A DNA stretch of 64,000 nucleotides. Origin: Parvularculaceae bacterium (GTDB taxonomy: Bacteria > Pseudomonadota > Alphaproteobacteria > Caulobacterales > Parvularculaceae). The position numbers and the translations under genes are program-made. Positions 7,278-15,949 of this stretch are shown here, piece after piece. The notes under the pieces are model-generated. The model searched no databases. It was not told where the DNA came from and was given only the letters and a program-made list of their open reading frames with translations. The stretch covers positions 124,001 through 188,000 of the forward strand of contig JACADZ010000078.1 in the NCBI GenBank assembly GCA_013389105.1, written 5' to 3'. Positions within the stretch are counted from its first letter, which is position 1, and every line of letters starts with the position of its first letter.

Positions 7278-8864
7278 CTAGGCGTCGTAGCCATAATATT
7301 CCGTCCACGGATTTATCAGCGGCAGGACGGGCTCCAGCTCCGCGCGGTAATTGCGCCACTTGCCGACTGACGAAGAGTAGAGCGGCTGTATCACCTGGCG
7401 CGCGCTCGGAGTCCTGATGTTGCGGGCCCGCGCCGTCTCGTGGAACCGCCGCAGATCGTCCGACCATGGAAGGTCGAGAAAAGCGAGGAGCCTGCCGATC
7501 TCGCCGTCGAAATCCGCGACCACGCGCTCGTAGCGGACCTCGTGGACCACCAGCGGCAGCTTCTTGCGCCAGAGGACGCCGAGGCGCATCACCTGATCGT
7601 AGTAGGCGGCGGCGGTCCCGAGATCGAGAAAGCGGTACATGGCCGCGTTCATGCCGAAGGTCTGCTGAAAGCAGCTCAAGACGACGTCGCGCGGGTCGCG
7701 CAGCGCAAAGATGATTCTGGCTTTCGGGAAAACGAGGTGAATGAGTCCGAGCAGGGCGGTGTCGAGCGGCAGCTTGTCGATCACAAGGCTTGCGTCCGCG
7801 CCTGCAAGCGCCTTCGCCCGCGCCCAGTAGGCGCCGCGCAGCCTCGCAATATCGGCGTCGGTCAGGTCTTTCCACCGCTCGAGAGCGCCGGGCGCCATGA
7901 CCAGCTCGAGCCAGGCGTCCTGAATGCATTCCTTTTCCTCGAGGACGCACAGCGTCGGGAATGTCGAAAGGATCTGGTCGAGCATGGTCGTGCCCGAACG
8001 CGGGAAGCCGACAAAAAAGACGGGGTCCGGATCGGCGAAGCCCTCCGTATGCCGCCAGATCGACGCCGGCGCCTCGCGCGCGAAGGCTTCCAGCCGCACA
8101 AGCGTGTCGGGGGTTCGCGGACCCGACACGCCGGAATAGGCCTCGGCGTATTGCGCGCGCATGACGGCGTTCGCCGCGGCGCAGTCGGCGAACGACTCGG
8201 CGAAGCGTGAGAGCTTTTCGAGCGCGCGAGCGCGCATGCCGTGGAGGATGGCGCGGTTCGCGGGCGCGAGCGGCAAGGCAAGCGCGTCGCTCGTGCGCGC
8301 CACGACGGCCGCATGGTCCCCGGCCCGGGCGTCGATGTCGGCGAGCGTCATGCGCGCCAGAGCGTTCTTCGGATCGACGGCGAGCGCGCGGTTCGCCATT
8401 TCGCGCGCACGTTCGATTTCATGCCGAGATTCAAGATGGCGCGCATACTTGCCGAGCGTCTCGGCGTGCCTTGGATCAAGCGCGAGCGCGCGCTCGAACC
8501 AGGATTCGGCCCCGCTGTCGCCCATCGCCGTCAGCGTCGATGCGAGGTTGTGAACCGCATCGATGAAAGCCGGCTGCGCCCGCACCGCCTTCTCGAGCGC
8601 GGCGCGCGACGCCGCGAGGTCGCCGCGCTCGCGGTAAAGGATGCCGAGCGAATTGAGGATCGGCGCATGATTCGGCGCTGCGCGCGCCGCCCGAAGGAAC
8701 GCGTCGAGCGCCTCGGCGTTGCGGCCCTGGCGCCACTTCACGAGGCCGAGGATCTGCAACGCGTTCGGATCACCAGGCGCGCGCGCCAGCACCGCCTGCG
8801 CGCCGGCGGCCGCGCGATCGAGATCGCCCGCGCGCGCTGCGGCCATGGCCGCCTCGATTGTCAT
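7278..8864 (-). CDS. TPR-sulfotransferase
   Basis: About 528 residues. The N-terminal half (to about 250) is a run of tetratricopeptide repeats (GDPNALQILGLVKWRQGRNA, APILNSLGILYRERGDLAAS). The C-terminal half is a PAPS-dependent sulfotransferase with the 5'-phosphosulfate loop FFVGFPRSGTTMLDQIL and the 3'-phosphate motif FALRDPRDVVLSCFQQ. It should move sulfate from PAPS to a protein or glycan; the acceptor is unknown. The ATG at 8864 fits the first helix; a TTG at 8879 would add five residues. It ends five bases from flgL on the opposite strand, so a link to filament modification is possible but unproven. Confidence 0.9.
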   Translation of the reverse strand: MTIEAAMAAARAGDLDRAAAGAQAVLARAPGDPNALQILGLVKWRQGRNAEALDAFLRAARAAPNHAPILNSLGILYRERGDLAASRAALEKAVRAQPAFIDAVHNLASTLTAMGDSGAESWFERALALDPRHAETLGKYARHLESRHEIERAREMANRALAVDPKNALARMTLADIDARAGDHAAVVARTSDALALPLAPANRAILHGMRARALEKLSRFAESFADCAAANAVMRAQYAEAYSGVSGPRTPDTLVRLEAFAREAPASIWRHTEGFADPDPVFFVGFPRSGTTMLDQILSTFPTLCVLEEKECIQDAWLELVMAPGALERWKDLTDADIARLRGAYWARAKALAGADASLVIDKLPLDTALLGLIHLVFPKARIIFALRDPRDVVLSCFQQTFGMNAAMYRFLDLGTAAAYYDQVMRLGVLWRKKLPLVVHEVRYERVVADFDGEIGRLLAFLDLPWSDDLRRFHETARARNIRTPSARQVIQPLYSSSVGKWRNYRAELEPVLPLINPWTEYYGYDA

Positions 8865-8912
8865 TGGATCGTTCGCCAATTGAGCGCTTTCTCCAAGGTT
8901 TGACCCGCGACC

Positions 8913-8940
8913 TTGCGCCCGCCGGCATATCGTTTATTTA
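8913..8940 (+). promoter_or_regulatory. Probable sigma-70 promoter of tRNA-Gly
   Basis: TTGCGC (8913-8918) and TATTTA (8935-8940) are separated by 16 bases, and a start about seven bases later would fall just before the tRNA at 8950. The match is partial but the position is right. Confidence 0.45.
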
Positions 8941-8949
8941 GAAAGGAGC

Positions 8950-9023
8950 GCGGGTATAGCACAATGGTAGTGCAGCAGCCTTCCAAGCTGAATACGCGGG
9001 TTCGATTCCCGCTACCCGCTCCA
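8950..9023 (+). tRNA. tRNA-Gly (anticodon TCC)
   Basis: A full cloverleaf can be drawn. The acceptor stem GCGGGTA pairs with TACCCGC (9013-9019), and discriminator T and CCA are encoded at 9020-9023. The D-loop contains AATGGTAG. The anticodon loop CTTCCAA has TCC at 8982-8984. The T-arm is CGGGTTCGATTCCCG. TCC reads GGA/GGG glycine codons. It stands alone between the sulfotransferase and the Rieske oxygenase genes. Confidence 0.97.
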
Positions 9024-9102
9024 GCCTCCCTCGCTCCATGCCGCGACTAACGCGCCGCCGCGCTCCTTCGGCGCCGCTCTTCACCGCGACATGTCCGCGC
9101 CG

Positions 9103-10278
9103 TCAGGGCGGCACGGCGCGCGCCGCCGCGAACGCGGCCGGCGACGGCCGCTCGGCGCGCCGGGCGATCGGGAGCACGCGCTTGAGGCGATCGGCGAAGT
9201 CCTTGAGGCAGATCTCGTCGCGGCTCAACGGGCCGGGCGCATAGCCGCCGGCCAGGCGCGCCGTCTCGTAGCCGGCCTGAACCCGCTCGATCAGATCCTT
9301 GTCCTCGACGTTTACGACGCGGTTGATGCGCCAGTTGAGATAGCGCGCAGCCCGCATTTCGCGACGCTCGTCGGGCAGCGCGTAGGAGATCTCACGGAGC
9401 AGAGTCCGGGTCGGCGACAGCGGAATGAACTGCATGAAATCGATCTGATCGGGGTAAATGTCGAAGGCGAGATTGGGCCAGAGCTTGATGTAGACCCAAT
9501 GGCGCCGACGATCCTCAGGCAGATGATCGACGCTCGGAAGGTACTTAAGATAGGCGCGCACCGAGCGGCCCTGCCCCGCACGCGAGGCGGCCTGCGACGT
9601 GATGTGATAGGCGCCGTTGGGCCGGACGGATAGCGCGTAGCTCGTCGAGACGAGGCTGTTGAGGCCGTCATGCGCGACCGGCAGATGCAGCTTGTCAACG
9701 TAATTGTCGGTCGCGACCTTCCAGTTGACTGCGCGCTCTCGAAGGGTAATGCGGCCAAGGGCCTTCATGCGGGTCGTGCGATAGCGCTCGAACTCCTCGG
9801 CGAACGGCGCGGAGAAGTCCTCAAAGCTTTCGCCGCCGGCTCCGAGGCGGACGAACACAAAACCGCCGCACGTTTTCAGCTCCAGCGGAATGAGGCTCAA
9901 CGCCTTCAGATCGATCGGCTCATAGCCGGCACGCTCGGGAACGCCGATGAGACGCCCCTCGAGATCATAAGTCCAGGCATGGTAGGGACACACAATTCGC
10001 GCGCCGCACGACCCGAATGGCTCGTCGAGCAGCCGGGCGGCGCGATGTCGGCAGACGTTCCGGAAAGCATTGAGGCGGCTGTTCTCGCCGCGCACGACCA
10101 GGACAAGGTCGCCCATGAACGCGAAACTGGCGTAGCGCCCGCGTTCGGCGATGTCGCTCTCGTGACAAACAATCTGCCAGCTGGGCGCAAAAACAGCCTC
10201 CCGCTCAAGCGCAAAGAAGTCGTCGTCCCAGTAGGTCCAGGGGGGCAGGCCCCGGTCGTCGTCGATTTCGGTCGGCAT
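9103..10278 (-). CDS. Rieske non-haem iron oxygenase, alpha subunit
   Basis: 391 residues. The N-terminal Rieske domain has CRHRAARLLDE and CPYHAWTYDLEG, the two Cys-His pairs for the [2Fe-2S] cluster. The C-terminal domain has NYVDKLHLPVAH, the histidine pair of the mononuclear iron site, and DIYPDQIDFM, a likely third ligand. The family includes ring-hydroxylating dioxygenases and betaine/carnitine monooxygenases; the substrate is not predictable and no reductase gene is adjacent. The ATG at 10278 gives the family's start; an in-frame 10365 start lies in the intergenic region. The gene is divergent from the lipocalin gene. Confidence 0.9.
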   Translation of the reverse strand: MPTEIDDDRGLPPWTYWDDDFFALEREAVFAPSWQIVCHESDIAERGRYASFAFMGDLVLVVRGENSRLNAFRNVCRHRAARLLDEPFGSCGARIVCPYHAWTYDLEGRLIGVPERAGYEPIDLKALSLIPLELKTCGGFVFVRLGAGGESFEDFSAPFAEEFERYRTTRMKALGRITLRERAVNWKVATDNYVDKLHLPVAHDGLNSLVSTSYALSVRPNGAYHITSQAASRAGQGRSVRAYLKYLPSVDHLPEDRRRHWVYIKLWPNLAFDIYPDQIDFMQFIPLSPTRTLLREISYALPDERREMRAARYLNWRINRVVNVEDKDLIERVQAGYETARLAGGYAPGPLSRDEICLKDFADRLKRVLPIARRAERPSPAAFAAARAVPP

Positions 10279-10411
10279 GGATGATCTCTTGTCCCGTGAG
10301 GAGATTAGCCTAGAGCCAAAGGATCGGGATCGGAACCTCGGCGGATAAGGGCCGCTCTGAACCACTCGGGCTGGGGGCCCGTATTCGCCGCAGCAGCCTC
10401 AAGGACCACGC

Positions 10412-10972
10412 ATGAGACTTCAATTCGCCCTCGCCTTAGCCCTCGTTCTTGCCGCCTGCGCGACGCCGCCGGTCAACCGGGATCGTTCGGTTCCGTTGAC
10501 GACCGCATCCAGCGTCGAGATCGATCGCTATCTTGGTCGATGGTACGAGATCGCCCGCTACGATAGCTCTTTCGAGCGGAACTGCGAAGGCGTCACCGCC
10601 GATTACAGCCTGAGGCCCGACGGACTGATCCGGGTCCTTAACACCTGCAGGGTCGGCGCTCCCGACGGAGACGTCCGGACTGCCGAGGGGAAGGCGAAGG
10701 TGGTCGATCCTGCGACCAACGCCAAACTCAAGGTGAGCTTTTTCGGCCCGTTCTGGGGCGACTACTGGGTGCTCTGGCGCGCGGATGACTACTCGGTCTC
10801 GCTCGTAGGCGAACCGTCCGGGCGTTTCCTGTGGATTCTGGCGCGCACGCCGGTTCTCGGCGCGGGCGCGACCGCCGACGCGCTCGGACGTCTCCGCGCG
10901 CTCGGATACAATACCGACGCGCTTTATTTCCCGAAGCAACCGCCGGCGCCGAATAATTTTTCAGGGGATTGA
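10412..10972 (+). CDS. blc: Lipocalin family lipoprotein (Blc-like)
   Basis: 186 residues. A lipoprotein signal with lipobox LAAC (MRLQFALALALVLAAC) precedes a bacterial lipocalin barrel with the GxW motif in YLGRWYEIARYDSSFERNC and later FGPFWGDYWVLWRADDYS and FLWILARTPVL. Blc proteins are outer-membrane lipoproteins that bind fatty acids or lysophospholipids. The ATG follows AAGGA by six bases. The symbol is by family resemblance. Confidence 0.9.
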   Translation: MRLQFALALALVLAACATPPVNRDRSVPLTTASSVEIDRYLGRWYEIARYDSSFERNCEGVTADYSLRPDGLIRVLNTCRVGAPDGDVRTAEGKAKVVDPATNAKLKVSFFGPFWGDYWVLWRADDYSVSLVGEPSGRFLWILARTPVLGAGATADALGRLRALGYNTDALYFPKQPPAPNNFSGD

Positions 10973-11026
10973 TCGTCCCTCGGCGCTGGAACGACGCCTT
11001 CGCAAATCGGACGCTTTAGATCCAAC

Positions 11027-12058
11027 TCAAAGTCGCGACATGGCCGCGACGATGCGATCAGACTCAGCGATGGGAGGCAGCGCGTTGAGCGCTTCCTGAA
11101 ACAGCGCTTCGGCCTCGGCGCGGGCGCCCTTTCTGGCCGAGATCAGCGCGCGGCCGACGAGGGCCTCGTAGTTGTCGGGCGTATAGGCGAGGAGGCGTTC
11201 GAAAACACCCTCGGCGGCGGCGAGATCCCCGCGGATCGCCTCGCAGAAGCCTATATCGACCATGGCGTCCAGCGCCCAGGCGTCCGCCTTGAGCTTGGCG
11301 TCGGCGGTCGCGCATTCGGACGCGGAGAAATTCCGTCCGAGGATCTGCGCGGCCTCAAGTCCAATGTCGACGCGCGGCCCCAGCAGCGATGCAGCCCGCT
11401 GTCTGTCGAGGACGAGCCGTGGACCGTCCTGAAGCGACGGGCGATCCAGCGTCGGGCGTCGGGCCGCCGCGGGCGGCGAGAGGCGTTCCGGCGGCGCGAG
11501 GCTGGCGAAGACGAGCTTTTCCTCGCCCGGCGCTTCGCGCAGGACCGGCCCGGCGTGCCCGAGCATGGGCGGCGGCTTTGCGGCCGAGTCCGGTTGAGGC
11601 GCGGCGGCGATCTCCTCGTCAAACTCGATGTCGATGCAGGAAGCAGGCGCTTCATCAACGACGCAACGCTTGATCGAGGACGCGACGATCGGCTTCGACC
11701 CCTTGACGGTCAGCTCCGCGCCGCCGGGCTCCGCCCTGAACACGAGACGCTGCGCGTTATTCGCCCGACCCTTCAGGTCGACCTCGAGGTCGTCGGCGAC
11801 TCCCGGCACGAAATAGACCCCGCTCGCGCGCGCGCCGACCCGGCAGTCCTCTCGACAGACGATCACGACGCGCGTCAGCTTGCCTCGTTCGCCGATCTGA
11901 ACGTCGGAGATGGCGTTCGCCGGGCGACTCAGACTGGCGACGCCTTGCGCGGCTGCGCCGGCCGCCGCAAAGGCGATGACGGCGAGCGCCGGAGACAGGG
12001 GCGCCAGCGGCAAAAGGCGGCGGAACATCTGCGTCGTTTTCCAGACGGAACTACGCAT
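11027..12058 (-). CDS. Exported TPR protein with AMIN-like N-terminal domain
   Basis: 343 residues. A signal peptide lies within residues 1-38 (RLLPLAPLSPALAVIAFAAA). A beta-rich segment follows (ISDVQIGERGKLTRVVIVC, then VDLKGRANNAQRLVFRAE) that resembles AMIN-type domains, with several Cys. A low-complexity linker precedes a C-terminal TPR pair (LAAAEGVFERLLAYTPDNYE). Function is unknown; a periplasmic, wall-associated location is inferred. Start codons at 12058 and 12028 (MFRRLL) are both possible and neither has a convincing ribosome binding site. It is divergent from the methyltransferase gene. Confidence 0.72.
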   Translation of the reverse strand: MRSSVWKTTQMFRRLLPLAPLSPALAVIAFAAAGAAAQGVASLSRPANAISDVQIGERGKLTRVVIVCREDCRVGARASGVYFVPGVADDLEVDLKGRANNAQRLVFRAEPGGAELTVKGSKPIVASSIKRCVVDEAPASCIDIEFDEEIAAAPQPDSAAKPPPMLGHAGPVLREAPGEEKLVFASLAPPERLSPPAAARRPTLDRPSLQDGPRLVLDRQRAASLLGPRVDIGLEAAQILGRNFSASECATADAKLKADAWALDAMVDIGFCEAIRGDLAAAEGVFERLLAYTPDNYEALVGRALISARKGARAEAEALFQEALNALPPIAESDRIVAAMSRL

Positions 12059-12130
12059 TGGACGTTCTAGGGAGTCGGCGAAACGGTCAACGCATTGCCG
12101 AGCGCGGTTCGAATCGGAGAGAGTGAAGTC

Positions 12131-13261
12131 ATGGCCGCGTTGACCTTTCTTGAGTTCTTCGCCGGCGGCGGGCTGGCGCGGCTGGGGCTCGGCGCGGGCT
12201 GGCGCTGCCTTTTCGCCAATGACGTCGATCCGCGAAAATGCGCCGCTTACCGCGAGAATTTCGGCCCCGAGCATCTGGTCGAGGCCGACATCGCGCGGCT
12301 TGGAGTTCGCGATCTGCCGAGCGTCGCGGCGGATCTCGCCTGGGCGTCCTTTCCCTGCCAGGATCTTTCGCTGGCCGGCGCGCGCGGCGGCCTGTCCGGC
12401 GCGAGATCCGGGACGTTTTTCGCGTTTGCGCGCCTGATGGCGGATCTGAAGACGGCCGGTCACGCACCGAGGACCGTTGTCGTCGAGAATGTGACCGGAC
12501 TCCTTACCTCCAAAGGCGGCGCGGACTTCGCCGCCGTCGCCGACGAAATCGCCGGCCTCGGGTTCCGGCTTTCGGCGATTGTCTTGAACGCAAGCTCCTT
12601 CGTGCCCCAGTCCAGACCGCGCCTCTTCATCTTCGGCTTTTCACACGACGCGCTCCCGATTTTTTCTGCGGCGCCCCTGCGCGGCGAGGCGGCGCCGCCC
12701 GCGCTCCTTGGCGCCGTGGCGCGGCTGTCGCCTCGCGCGGCGAGATCATGGCGATGGCTCGCAGCCGAGCCGCCGGCCTCCGTCGCGCGCTGGACTGAGC
12801 TACGTGACCTTGTGGATCTTGACTCCCCCGACTGGTCGGCCGATCGCGGGCAACGGGCCCTGGCGATGATGAGCGCCCGGCAGCGCGCCGCCGTCACAAG
12901 CCTTATCGACCGCGGTGAGAGCCGGGTGGGCGCCGCATTCTTCCGTGTCCGGCGCGAAGACGGCCGGCGCGTTCAGAGACTCGAGGCTCGTTTTGACGGG
13001 CTGGCGGGGTGGCTGCGCACCCCGGCCGGCGGCTCCTCGCGGCAACTGCTCCTCATGATCGAAGGTGAGGCCGTGCGGGCGCGGCGCCTCACGCCGAGGG
13101 AAGCCGCGCGTCTGATGGGGGCGCCTGACGCCTACCGGCTTCCGGTCGGCGCGACGGACGCCCTTAAGCTCATGGGCGACGGCGTTGCGCCGCCGGTCGT
13201 CCGCTGGATCGCAGACCGCATTCTTGAACCGGCGCTGTTGGCGCGCGCGGCGGCGGCGTGA
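12131..13261 (+). CDS. dcm: DNA cytosine-C5 methyltransferase
   Basis: 376 residues. The C5-methyltransferase motifs occur in order: FFAGGGLARLGLGAG (I, SAM binding), SFPCQDLSLAGARGG (IV, catalytic Cys), VVVENVTGLL (VI), VPQSRPRLFIFG (VIII), and near the C-terminus LTPREAARLMGAPDAY and KLMGDGVAPPVV (IX-X). The recognition sequence lies in the variable region at about 225-315 and cannot be read off. I chose the ATG at 12131; an in-frame start at 12095 adds 12 residues before motif I. Its stop overlaps the vsr start (GTGA). No restriction endonuclease lies nearby. Confidence 0.93.
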   Translation: MAALTFLEFFAGGGLARLGLGAGWRCLFANDVDPRKCAAYRENFGPEHLVEADIARLGVRDLPSVAADLAWASFPCQDLSLAGARGGLSGARSGTFFAFARLMADLKTAGHAPRTVVVENVTGLLTSKGGADFAAVADEIAGLGFRLSAIVLNASSFVPQSRPRLFIFGFSHDALPIFSAAPLRGEAAPPALLGAVARLSPRAARSWRWLAAEPPASVARWTELRDLVDLDSPDWSADRGQRALAMMSARQRAAVTSLIDRGESRVGAAFFRVRREDGRRVQRLEARFDGLAGWLRTPAGGSSRQLLLMIEGEAVRARRLTPREAARLMGAPDAYRLPVGATDALKLMGDGVAPPVVRWIADRILEPALLARAAAA

Positions 13262-13683
13262 GGCGCCGGACCGACGTCTTTTCGCCTGAAAAGCGCTCCG
13301 AGGTGATGCGTGCGGTGAAGAGCGCGAATACCGGGCCGGAAATCGCGTTGCGCCGCGCGCTGTGCGCGCGCGGCCTGCGCTACCGGCTGCACGGAGCCCT
13401 GCCCGGCCGGCCGGATCTCGTCTTCGCGCGGGCGAGGTCCGTCATTTTCGTGCACGGATGTTTCTGGCACGGGCATGACTGCCCGCGCGGGCGGCGCCTG
13501 CCGAAGGCCAACGCCGCCTATTGGCGGGCCAAGATCGCGCGCAACCGCGCGCGCGACAGGAAAGCGCTTGTTGACTTGAACCGCCTCGGCTGGCGCGCCC
13601 TCGTCTTGTGGGAGTGCGAACTCAAGGCTATTGACCGCGCCGCACGGAAGGCGGCGGCATGGCTGTCGAGAGGAGCGACGTGA
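13258..13683 (+). CDS. vsr: Very short patch repair endonuclease (Vsr)
   Basis: 141 residues with a GTG start overlapping the TGA of the methyltransferase gene. Vsr nicks next to T:G mismatches left by deamination of 5-methylcytosine. The family start is clear (RTDVFSPEKRSEVMRAVKSA and TGPEIALRRALCARGLRYRL), followed by GRPDLVFARARSVIFVHGCF with the catalytic Asp and WHGHDCPRGRRLP with the zinc-binding His/Cys. The coupling guarantees co-production with the methyltransferase whose mutagenic by-product it corrects. Confidence 0.93.
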   Translation: MRRRTDVFSPEKRSEVMRAVKSANTGPEIALRRALCARGLRYRLHGALPGRPDLVFARARSVIFVHGCFWHGHDCPRGRRLPKANAAYWRAKIARNRARDRKALVDLNRLGWRALVLWECELKAIDRAARKAAAWLSRGAT

Positions 13684-13961
13684 GCGACGACATACGGCAT
13701 CAGGCCGACGGAACGGGCGGCCGGTTCCACATTCCCGTCGAGGGCGGCGACGCGGAAGTGACCTACCGGCTCGGGGGCGGCGTCATGATCATCGACCGCA
13801 CTTTTGTGCCGCCGCCGGCGCGCGGCGGCGACTTCGCCATGCGCCTCGTGAGGCGCGCTGTGGAAGAGGCCGCCGCACGCGGCTTCAAGGTTGATCCGCG
13901 CTGCTCCTATGTCGCTCGGGTCTTCGACTTCATGCCCGAATGGGCGGCCTTGAGGGCCTGA
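13680..13961 (+). CDS. Small GNAT-type acetyltransferase (YjdJ-like)
   Basis: 93 residues from a GTG at 13680 that overlaps the vsr stop (GTGA) and has AGGAG at 13671-13675. It is the short GNAT family with HIPVEGGDAEVTYRLGGG, VPPPARGGDFAMRLVRRAVE and CSYVARVFDFMPEW, typical of the YjdJ/YidJ type. The acetyl acceptor is unknown. A longer ATG start (13659) would overlap vsr by 25 bases and lacks the ribosome binding site. The gene is the third member of the overlapping methyltransferase-vsr chain, which may be only positional. Confidence 0.82.
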   Translation: MSDDIRHQADGTGGRFHIPVEGGDAEVTYRLGGGVMIIDRTFVPPPARGGDFAMRLVRRAVEEAAARGFKVDPRCSYVARVFDFMPEWAALRA

Positions 13962-13971
13962 AGCTCAGGCC
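13955..13971. terminator. Inverted repeat across two convergent stop codons
   Basis: GGCCTGA-AGC-TCAGGCC forms a perfect 7-base stem with a 3-base loop, covering the stop of the GNAT gene and reaching the stop of the DUF885 gene. There is no T-run, so it is a possible bidirectional terminator or 3'-end stabiliser only. Confidence 0.4.
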
Positions 13972-15857
13972 GCCTTCTTGGACGCGATCCACTCGTCGAT
14001 CCGCCGCTCAAGAATGCCGAGCGGCAGCGCCCCGCCGCCTAGAACTGCGTCGTGGAAGCCGCGGATGTCGAACTTGTCGCCGAGCGCTTCCTGCGCTTTC
14101 GTCCGCAATTCCAGAATCTTCAGCATGCCGATTTTGTAGCCGGTCGCCTGCCCCGGCCACACGATGTAACGCCGGACTTCAGAGCGGATCTGCCCCTCGG
14201 CCGCAGGCGAATTGGCCATGAAGTAGGCGACGGCCTGCTCTTCGGTCCACTCCTTGTCATGCACGCCGGTATCGACGACGAGGCGGATGGCGCGCCAGAT
14301 CTCCGTCGTGAGCCGCCCGAAATCCGAATACGGATCGGCATACGCGCCCATCTCCTTGGCCAGCAGCTCGGAGTAAAGCCCCCAGCCTTCGGAATAGGCG
14401 GTGAAGTCGGCCTGGGTGCGGAACTTCGGCACGCCGGTCAGCTCCTGCGCGATCGAAATCTGCATGTGATGGCCGGGATTGCCCTCGTGATAGGCGATGA
14501 CCTCGAGCTGAGGGATCGGCATCGCGTTCATGTCGGACAGATGTGCGTAGTAGACTCCGGGGCGGGAGCCGTCCGGCGTTCCTGCGAAGTAATGCTGCGC
14601 TGCGCCCGGCTGCTCCCGAAACGCCTCCACGCGCTTCACGACGAGACCGGCCTTCGGCAGGAGCCCGAAATATTCGGGCAGCTTGCCTTTGATGAACGCG
14701 AGCTTCTCGTCCGCCGCTTTGATGTAGGCCGCGCGACCTTCGTCCGTGTTCGGAAAATAAAACTGCTTGTCCTCCCTCACGAACTTGAAAAAGTCCTCGA
14801 GCGAGCCCTTGAAGCCGACCTTCTCCTTGATCGACTCCATTTCGCCCCGGATGCGGGCGACCTCGTCGAGGCCGAGCTGATGCACTTCAGCCGCCGTCAT
14901 GTCGGTGGTCGTCGTCGCGGCGAGACGCTCTTGGTAGAATTCGCGGCCCCGCGGCAGCTTCCAGACGCCCGTCGCGATCTTGTCGGCGTTCGCCTTGTCG
15001 GCTTCGAACCAGTCGGCCAACGCCTGATAGGAAGGTCCGATCTTTTCGACGAGCGCGTTCCGCGCGCCGTTGCGCAGCTCCTCGGCCTTCGTCGCGTCGA
15101 TTTTGCCGTCTTTGAGGAGCGTGTCGATCTCGCTGTTGACGTCGGCCCAGATCGGACTGTCGCCGGTCCCCGCGAAGGGCGCCCCGGTGATGATGGCGCG
15201 CGCCTGCTCGATGACGCCTTCGTAGGCGAACAGCGGCGGGCGCACGCCTTCAGCGGCGCCGGCTTTCGCCCGGTCGAGGAGTTGATCGATCCCGCGCGCG
15301 ACGCCGGCGATACGCGCAATATAAGCCTCCATGTCCGCGCCGCTCTCGACTTTATGGAAGGCGATCAGGAACTGCGGCAGGAACGCCTGCGGCCCCTGCA
15401 TCTGCGTGAAGACGTATTGCTGTCGGCGGAACGCGTCCGCCTTCGCCGCTTGATCGTACTGGTAGATCCACAGGTCGTACGAAGTCTGCGCCTCGGGAGA
15501 CAGCTTGGCGCGGTCGAAGCCCGCCTTCAGTTCATCGACGGTCGCCTTTCGCCAGGCGAGTTGCGCATCTTCGCCGGCCTCGGAAAGATCGTCGATCTTG
15601 TCGTAATCCTTCTTGTCGCCGAGGAAGGTCCGGTGGATCGGCGAGAAGTCGAGCTCCTCCTCGTACTTTGCATCGAACCACGCGCCGAGCCGCTGCGATT
15701 CTGCAGCGATCTCCTCCGCCGTGGGCGCGACCGGCGCGGCAGGCGCCGCCGCTTCGGGGGCCGCGGCCGGCGCCTTGGCTTCCCGCTTTCCGCAGGCGGC
15801 GATCGACACGGACGCGAGCAGAACGAGCGTCAACCGACGCAGGTGAGGACGGCGCAT
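13965..15857 (-). CDS. DUF885 family lipoprotein (putative metallopeptidase-like)
   Basis: About 630 residues. It starts MRRPHLRRLTLVLLASVS with lipobox IAAC, followed by an Ala/Pro-rich linker, then the DUF885 fold. Near the C-terminal third it has VIAYHEGNPGHHMQISI, an HExxPGHH variant of the zinc-peptidase helix that marks this family, and TAYSEGWGLYSELL downstream. Members are predicted extracytoplasmic peptidases; no substrate is known. I chose the ATG at 15857 because it gives the lipoprotein signal; an in-frame 15932 start adds an arginine-rich stretch. Confidence 0.88.
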   Translation of the reverse strand: MRRPHLRRLTLVLLASVSIAACGKREAKAPAAAPEAAAPAAPVAPTAEEIAAESQRLGAWFDAKYEEELDFSPIHRTFLGDKKDYDKIDDLSEAGEDAQLAWRKATVDELKAGFDRAKLSPEAQTSYDLWIYQYDQAAKADAFRRQQYVFTQMQGPQAFLPQFLIAFHKVESGADMEAYIARIAGVARGIDQLLDRAKAGAAEGVRPPLFAYEGVIEQARAIITGAPFAGTGDSPIWADVNSEIDTLLKDGKIDATKAEELRNGARNALVEKIGPSYQALADWFEADKANADKIATGVWKLPRGREFYQERLAATTTTDMTAAEVHQLGLDEVARIRGEMESIKEKVGFKGSLEDFFKFVREDKQFYFPNTDEGRAAYIKAADEKLAFIKGKLPEYFGLLPKAGLVVKRVEAFREQPGAAQHYFAGTPDGSRPGVYYAHLSDMNAMPIPQLEVIAYHEGNPGHHMQISIAQELTGVPKFRTQADFTAYSEGWGLYSELLAKEMGAYADPYSDFGRLTTEIWRAIRLVVDTGVHDKEWTEEQAVAYFMANSPAAEGQIRSEVRRYIVWPGQATGYKIGMLKILELRTKAQEALGDKFDIRGFHDAVLGGGALPLGILERRIDEWIASKKAA

Positions 15858-15949
15858 AGCGTGGGTTCCCGAATAATGGCGGCCGCGCCGCCGGTCGGGC
15901 CGGAAGCTACGACCGATTCCGCGCGCGGGCAAACGGGCAGTCCGTTGTT

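Noticed and set aside
12131-13683. Complete restriction-modification system or defence island
   Set aside because: Vsr is a repair nuclease, not a restriction enzyme, and no endonuclease, helicase, integrase or other defence gene lies near.
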